A stretch of 64,000 nucleotides of DNA from Streptacidiphilus fuscans. GTDB taxonomy: Bacteria; Actinomycetota; Actinomycetes; Streptomycetales; Streptomycetaceae. The stretch spans positions 1-64,000 of the forward strand of contig NZ_JADPRT010000011.1 in the NCBI RefSeq assembly GCF_015690355.1, in the 5' to 3' direction. Position 1 is the stretch's first letter, and every line of letters begins with the position of its first letter. The notes below the pieces were generated by a model. That model was not told the origin of the DNA. It was given only the letters and a program-made list of their open reading frames with translations, and did not search any database. Below are positions 59,727 through 64,000 of this stretch, in pieces. The translations under genes were made by a program, and so were the position numbers.

Positions 59727-60509
59727 CTACGCGACGTCCGGCGGGTAGAGCGCGGGCGGGATCTTCGCCGCGGCGGCGCGGTCGAGGAGCCAGAGGGTGC
59801 GCTGGCGCCCGACCGCACCGGACGCCGGGGCCTGGATCGGGCCGGGGCCCGACAGCGCCAGTGCGACGGCGTCCGCCTTGTCGTCCCCCGCCGCGAGGAG
59901 CCAGACCTCGCGCGCGGCCCGGATCGTCGGGAGGGTCAGCGAGACCCGCGTGGGCGGCGGCTTGGGCGCCCCGCGCACGCCGATGACGGTCAGCTCGGTC
60001 TCGCGCACGCCCGGAAGCTCCGGGAAGAGCGAGGCCACATGGGTGTCAGGGCCGACACCCAGCAGCAGCACGTCGAACTCCGGCACCCGGAGCCGGTCCA
60101 ACGGACCGGAGGCCTTGGCCAGTTCGGCCGCGTAGCTCGCCGCAGCCGCCTCGGGGTCGTCGCCGTCCGGGCCGTCGGAGGCCGGCATCGGGTGCACCCG
60201 CGCCGGGTCCAGCGGCACCGCGTCGAGCAGTTCGGCGCGCGCCTGGGTGTAGTTGCGCTCCGGGTCGCCCTCCGGAAGGAACCGCTCGTCGCCCCACCAC
60301 AGGTCCAGCCGCGACCAGTCGATCGCGTCCCGCGCCGGGGACGCGGCGACCGCCGCGAGCAGGGCGTTGCCGTTGCGACCACCCGTCAGCACCACCGAGG
60401 CGGTGCCGCGCGCGGACTGCGCGTCCACGATCCGGGTGATCAGCCGTGCGGCCGCGGCAAGGGCCATGAGCTCCTTGTCGCGGTGCACGACCAGTTGAGG
60501 CGCCGTCAC
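59727..60509 (-). CDS. pgl: 6-Phosphogluconolactonase
   Basis: A 260-residue lactonase hydrolysing 6-phosphogluconolactone in the oxidative pentose phosphate path. Motifs are VVLTGGRNGNALLAAV, LDLWWGDERFLPEGDPERN (active-site region) and DVLLLGVGPDTHVASLFP, where the catalytic His/Asp-Gly-His variant reads GPDTHVASLFP, and PPTRVSLTLPTI. In the second motif the family consensus is GxGGR.GN; here TGGRNGN. GTG 60509 overlaps the opcA stop (GTGA). Confidence 0.93.
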   Translation of the reverse strand: MTAPQLVVHRDKELMALAAAARLITRIVDAQSARGTASVVLTGGRNGNALLAAVAASPARDAIDWSRLDLWWGDERFLPEGDPERNYTQARAELLDAVPLDPARVHPMPASDGPDGDDPEAAAASYAAELAKASGPLDRLRVPEFDVLLLGVGPDTHVASLFPELPGVRETELTVIGVRGAPKPPPTRVSLTLPTIRAAREVWLLAAGDDKADAVALALSGPGPIQAPASGAVGRQRTLWLLDRAAAAKIPPALYPPDVA

Positions 60510-61555
60510 TTCTGGGTCCGGGACGCCGAAGCGGTGCTCTTCTTCGTCGCCGGCTTCGCGGCCGGCTCCGAAGCGGAGGCCGCAGTCGGCTTCTCCGTCG
60601 GGCTGTCGACGACCTCGCTGCTGACCGTGGTGTCGTGGAGCTTCTCCACGCCGTAACGGACCGCCGAGGCGTAGATCAGGTCCGGGTCGAGGCGGCGCAG
60701 CTCCTCCGCGATCAGCTCCGAGGTCTCCCGGCGCTTGAGCGCGACCATGCGGTCCGGTTGGTCCGGCATGGACAGCTTCGCCAGCAGGCCGTCGGGACGG
60801 TCCAGGCAGACGTCGCCGTCCTTGGTGTGCATCCGGACCGCGGTGATGCCGGGGCCCTCGCTGACGGTCCGCTCGACCTTGATCTTGAGGCGCTCGGCCA
60901 GCCACAGCGCCAGCAGCTCGGTGCTGGGGTTGTAGGACTCGCCCTCGACGACCGCGGACTCGACCTTGACGTGGCGCTGGTCGAGCGCGGCGGCCAGCAT
61001 CGAGCGCCACGGGGTGATCCGGGTCCAGGCCAGGTCGGTGTCGCCGGGCGCGTAGGACGCGGCCCGCGCAGCGAGCTGCTGGACCGGGTTCTCCGCGGTG
61101 ACCGCGTCGGTGATCCGGCGCTGGGCCAGTGCGCCCAGGGGGTCCTTGGCCGGGTTCTCCGGAGCGTTCTCCGGCCACCAGACCACCACGGGGGCGTCCG
61201 GCAGCAGCAGCGGCAGCACGACCGACTGCGCCTGCGCGGCCAGCTCGCCGTGGAGGCGGAGCACAACCGTTTCTCCGGTGCCCGAGTCCGAGCCGACCCG
61301 GACCTCGGCGTCGAGCCGGGCCTGGGACCGCGCCCGGGGCGAGCGCCCCGGACGCTTGATGACGGCCAGGATGCGCGAGGGGTGCTCGCGCGACGCGTCG
61401 GAGGCGGCCTTGAGCGCGTCGTAGGCGCTGCCCTCGTCGGTGACGATGACGAGGGTGAGCACCATGCCGACGGTCGCCGTGCCGATGGCCCGGCGCGCGT
61501 CGATCAGCGCCGCGTTGATCTTGCTGGAGGTGGTGTCGGTGAGGTCGATCTTCAT
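60506..61555 (-). CDS. opcA: Glucose-6-phosphate dehydrogenase assembly protein OpcA
   Basis: A 349-residue OpcA that promotes assembly and activity of G6PDH. It has the N-terminal SKINAALIDARRAIGTATVG, then TLVIVTDEGSAYDALKAAS, LPDAPVVVWWPENAP and DLAWTRITPWRSMLAAALDQ. An unusual Ala/Ser/Lys-rich tail of about 30 residues closes the protein. ATG 61555 overlaps the zwf stop by four bases; pgl follows with a GTGA overlap. Confidence 0.95.
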   Translation of the reverse strand: MKIDLTDTTSSKINAALIDARRAIGTATVGMVLTLVIVTDEGSAYDALKAASDASREHPSRILAVIKRPGRSPRARSQARLDAEVRVGSDSGTGETVVLRLHGELAAQAQSVVLPLLLPDAPVVVWWPENAPENPAKDPLGALAQRRITDAVTAENPVQQLAARAASYAPGDTDLAWTRITPWRSMLAAALDQRHVKVESAVVEGESYNPSTELLALWLAERLKIKVERTVSEGPGITAVRMHTKDGDVCLDRPDGLLAKLSMPDQPDRMVALKRRETSELIAEELRRLDPDLIYASAVRYGVEKLHDTTVSSEVVDSPTEKPTAASASEPAAKPATKKSTASASRTQK

Positions 61556-63150
61556 GGCCGTCGCCAGCTCCTGCCGTCTCGTGCGAGCATCTCGTCCGCT
61601 TCTTCCGGGCCCCAGGTGCCGGCCTCGTACTGGGCGGGCTTGCCGTGCTTGTCCCAGTACTGCTCGATCGGGTCGAGGATCCGCCAGGACTGCTCGACCT
61701 CCTGGTGGCGCGGGAACAGGTTTGCGTCCCCGAGCAGCACGTCCAGGATCAGCCGCTCGTAGGCCTCCGGGCTGGACTCGGTGAAGGACTCGCCGTAGGC
61801 GAAGTCCATCGTCACGTCCCGGACCTCCATCGAGGTGCCCGGCACCTTCGAGCCGAACCGCACGGTCACGCCCTCGTCCGGCTGGACCCGGATGACCAGG
61901 GCGTTCTGCCCCAGCTCCTCGGTCGCCGAGGCGTCGAACGGCAGGTACGGGGCGCGCTGGAAGACCACCGCGATCTCGGTGACCCGCCGGCCCAGCCGCT
62001 TGCCGGTGCGCAGGTAGAACGGCACGCCCGCCCAACGGCGGTTGTTGATCTCCAGCTTGATGGCGGCGTAGGTGTCCGTGGTGGACTTGGGGTTGATCCC
62101 CTCCTCCTCCAGGTAGCCGGGCACCTCCTCGCCGCCCTGCCAGCCGTGCGCGTACTGCGCCCGCACGGTGTGCCGACCCAGGTCCTTGGGGATCTGGACG
62201 GCCGACAGCACCTTGAGCTTCTCCGCCACCAGGGCCTTGGGATGGAAGGAGGCGGGCTCCTCCATCGCCGTCAGCGCCATGAGCTGCAGCAGGTGGTTCT
62301 GGATGACGTCACGGGCGGCGCCGATGCCGTCGTAGTAGCCCGCGCGACCGCCGATGCCGATGTCCTCGGCCATGGTGATCTGCACGTGGTCGACGTAGCC
62401 GCGGTTCCAGATCGGCTCGAACATCGAGTTGGCGAAGCGCAGCGCCAGGATGTTCTGGACCGTCTCCTTGCCCAGGTAGTGGTCGATCCGGAAGACCTCG
62501 TCACGCGGGAAGACCTCGTGGACGACCTTGTTGAGCTCCTGCGCGGAGGCCAGGTCGTGACCGAAGGGCTTCTCGATGACGGCACGCCGCCACGAGCCCT
62601 TGGGCGGGTCCGCCAGGCCGTGGTCCTTCAGCTGCTGGACCACCTGCGGGAAGAACTTCGGCGGGACGGAGAGGTAGAAGGCGAAGTTGCCGCCCGTGCC
62701 CTGCTCCTTGTCCAGCTCCTGGATGGTCGTGCGCAGCCGGTCGAAGGCCGCGTCGTCCACGAACTCGCCCTGGATGAAGCGCATGCCCTTGGCCAGCTGC
62801 TGCCAGACCTCCTCGCGGAAGGGCGTGCGCGAGTGCTCCTTGACGGAGTCGTGCACGACCTGGGCGAAGTCCTCGTCCTCCCAGTCGCGGCGCGCGAAGC
62901 CGATGAGCGAGAAGCCCGGCGGCAGCAGGCCGCGGTTGGCCAGGTCGTAGATGGCCGGCATCAGCTTCTTACGGGACAGGTCGCCCGTGACGCCGAAGAT
63001 GACGAGGCCGGACGGCCCCGCGATGCGCGGGAGCCGCCGGTCCTTCTCGTCCCGGAGGGGGTTGATCCACACGTTCGTCTCGCCGGACTCGTCGTCCGAC
63101 GTGAGTTCGTCGAGAACGGCGTCGTCCGCCACCGCCACAGGATCGGTCAC
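61552..63150 (-). CDS. zwf: Glucose-6-phosphate 1-dehydrogenase
   Basis: A 532-residue NADP-dependent enzyme oxidising glucose-6-phosphate to the lactone. It has the dinucleotide motif LVIFGVTGDLSRKKLMPAIY, the active-site RIDHYLGKETVQNILALRFAN and VIEKPFGHDLASA. A variable 35-residue N terminus precedes the fold. GTG 63150 overlaps the tal stop (GTGA), the third of three overlapping junctions in this operon. Confidence 0.97.
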   Translation of the reverse strand: MTDPVAVADDAVLDELTSDDESGETNVWINPLRDEKDRRLPRIAGPSGLVIFGVTGDLSRKKLMPAIYDLANRGLLPPGFSLIGFARRDWEDEDFAQVVHDSVKEHSRTPFREEVWQQLAKGMRFIQGEFVDDAAFDRLRTTIQELDKEQGTGGNFAFYLSVPPKFFPQVVQQLKDHGLADPPKGSWRRAVIEKPFGHDLASAQELNKVVHEVFPRDEVFRIDHYLGKETVQNILALRFANSMFEPIWNRGYVDHVQITMAEDIGIGGRAGYYDGIGAARDVIQNHLLQLMALTAMEEPASFHPKALVAEKLKVLSAVQIPKDLGRHTVRAQYAHGWQGGEEVPGYLEEEGINPKSTTDTYAAIKLEINNRRWAGVPFYLRTGKRLGRRVTEIAVVFQRAPYLPFDASATEELGQNALVIRVQPDEGVTVRFGSKVPGTSMEVRDVTMDFAYGESFTESSPEAYERLILDVLLGDANLFPRHQEVEQSWRILDPIEQYWDKHGKPAQYEAGTWGPEEADEMLARDGRSWRRP

Positions 63151-64000
63151 TTGGAGGAGCCGCCCTTCGCGTCGAGAGACTTCTGCACGGTCTCCAGGAG
63201 CTCCTTCCAGGAGACCTCGAACTTGTCGACGCCCTCGTCCTCCAGCAGCTGGACGACGTCGTCGTAGGAGATGCCCAGCCCGGCGATCCGGTCGAGCACC
63301 GCCTTGGCGTCGGCGTAGTTGCCGGTCACCGTGTCGCCGCGGACCACACCGTGGTCGGCGACGGCGTCGAGGGTGGCCTCGGGCATGGTGTTGACCGTGC
63401 CCGGGGCGGCCAGCTCGACGACGTACATGGTGTCGTCGTAGGCCGGGTCCTTGACGCCGGTGGACGCCCACAGCGGACGCTGCGGCTTGGCACCGGCCGC
63501 GGCCAGCGCCTTCCAGCGGTCGGAGGAGAAGACCTCCTCGTAGGCCTGGTACGCCAGGCGGGCGTTGGCGATGGCCGCCTTGCCCTTGAGGGCGAGCGCC
63601 TCGTCGGTGCCGAGCTTCGTCAGGCGCTTGTCGATCTCGGTGTCCACCCGGGACACGAAGAAGGAGGCGACCGACTCGATGGTCGACAGGTTGTGGCCGT
63701 TGGCCTTGGCCCGCTCCAGACCCGTCAGGAACGCGTCCATGACGGCCTTGTAGCGGTCCAGCGAGAAGATCAGCGTCACGTTGACGCTGATGCCCTCGGC
63801 CAGCACGGCGCTGATCGCGGGCAGGCCCTCGACCGTGGCCGGGATCTTGATGAAGGTGTTGGGACGGTCCACCAGCCACCACAGCTGCTTGGCCTCGGCG
63901 ACGGTCGGCGCCGTCTCGTGGGCCAGCCGCGGGTCGACCTCGATGGAGACCCGGCCGTCGCGGCCGTTGCTGGCGTCGTAGACCGGGCGCAGCACGTCGG
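63147..64000 (-). CDS. tal: Transaldolase (partial, runs off the right edge)
   Basis: The C-terminal 284 or so residues of transaldolase, which moves a dihydroxyacetone unit between sugar phosphates. Visible parts are PVYDASNGRDGRVSIEVDPR, the Schiff-base Lys in NTFIKIPATVEGLPAI, ISVNVTLIFSLDRYKAVMDA, VASFFVSRVDTEID and RPLWASTGVKDPAYDDTMYV, i.e. the long actinobacterial tal type. The start lies beyond base 64000. It is the first visible gene of the tal-zwf-opcA-pgl operon. Confidence 0.95.
   Translation of the reverse strand, partial: DVLRPVYDASNGRDGRVSIEVDPRLAHETAPTVAEAKQLWWLVDRPNTFIKIPATVEGLPAISAVLAEGISVNVTLIFSLDRYKAVMDAFLTGLERAKANGHNLSTIESVASFFVSRVDTEIDKRLTKLGTDEALALKGKAAIANARLAYQAYEEVFSSDRWKALAAAGAKPQRPLWASTGVKDPAYDDTMYVVELAAPGTVNTMPEATLDAVADHGVVRGDTVTGNYADAKAVLDRIAGLGISYDDVVQLLEDEGVDKFEVSWKELLETVQKSLDAKGGSSK

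Overview
The window is a gene-dense, very high-GC stretch of actinobacterial chromosome. Gene content and order (hemE-hemG-hemQ beside a DUF3000 gene, rapZ-yvcK-whiA, gap-pgk-tpiA-secG-rbpA, tal-zwf-opcA-pgl, SARP regulators, WhiA) point to a Streptomycetaceae member (Streptomyces, Kitasatospora or Streptacidiphilus type). I saw no rRNA, tRNA, CRISPR array, transposase or phage module. Most genes are conserved core genes, with accessory islands between about 10.7-19.4 kb and around 27.2-27.8 kb.

Layout. 0.1-10.7 kb: fatty acid beta-oxidation pair (fadB/fadA type), RNase D, a LuxR-type response regulator, DUF3000, then hemE, hemG and hemQ of the coproporphyrin-dependent heme route. 10.8-14.0 kb: two small membrane proteins and an HTH-ImmA/IrrE plus PIN-domain pair. 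14.1-16.8 kb: GntR/UTRA regulator, a broken serine hydrolase, an HD-domain oxygenase-like protein and a gamma-butyrobetaine-hydroxylase-like dioxygenase. That pair matches the TmpB/TmpA route for quaternary-ammonium phosphonates, with a clear palindromic operator at its promoter. 17.0-22.5 kb: a tandem YbjQ-like protein, an unusual short cytochrome P450, a 26-residue unannotated peptide gene ending in VWYLWY, and a large AfsR/SARP regulator. Peptide plus P450 is an atropopeptide (tryptorubin-type RiPP) gene cluster and is the most exciting item here.

22.6-35 kb: msrB, murC, a small stress-like protein, a RibD-type reductase, zapE, a DUF6247 toxin-antitoxin-like pair, uvrB, terD, a secreted GH16 glycosidase, and a TetR-regulated ABC-2 exporter. 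35-41.3 kb: two divergent near-identical cold-shock genes, an ApbE / FMN-binding / ferric-reductase-like membrane flavin electron-transfer operon, and an OmpR-type two-component pair. 41.2-49.4 kb: small proteins, metallo-beta-lactamase fold protein, MDMPI-like protein, uvrA with a LexA-like box, a Tat-exported Rieske lipoprotein, uvrC. 49.5-56.9 kb: rapZ-yvcK-whiA, gap, pgk-tpiA, secG, rbpA. 57-64 kb: LLM flavin oxidoreductase divergent from a PadR regulator, two small proteins, and the pentose phosphate operon tal-zwf-opcA-pgl, which runs off the right edge.

Five copies of a dispersed intergenic inverted repeat (GTAGTTGCAC ends, GGGGCGCGGGGAACTGCGCGA arms) sit between transcription units. 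Several genes lie in overlapping operons with ATGA or GTGA junctions, and several local regulators have visible palindromes over their target promoters. All functional calls rest on motif recognition and gene order; no database search was run.
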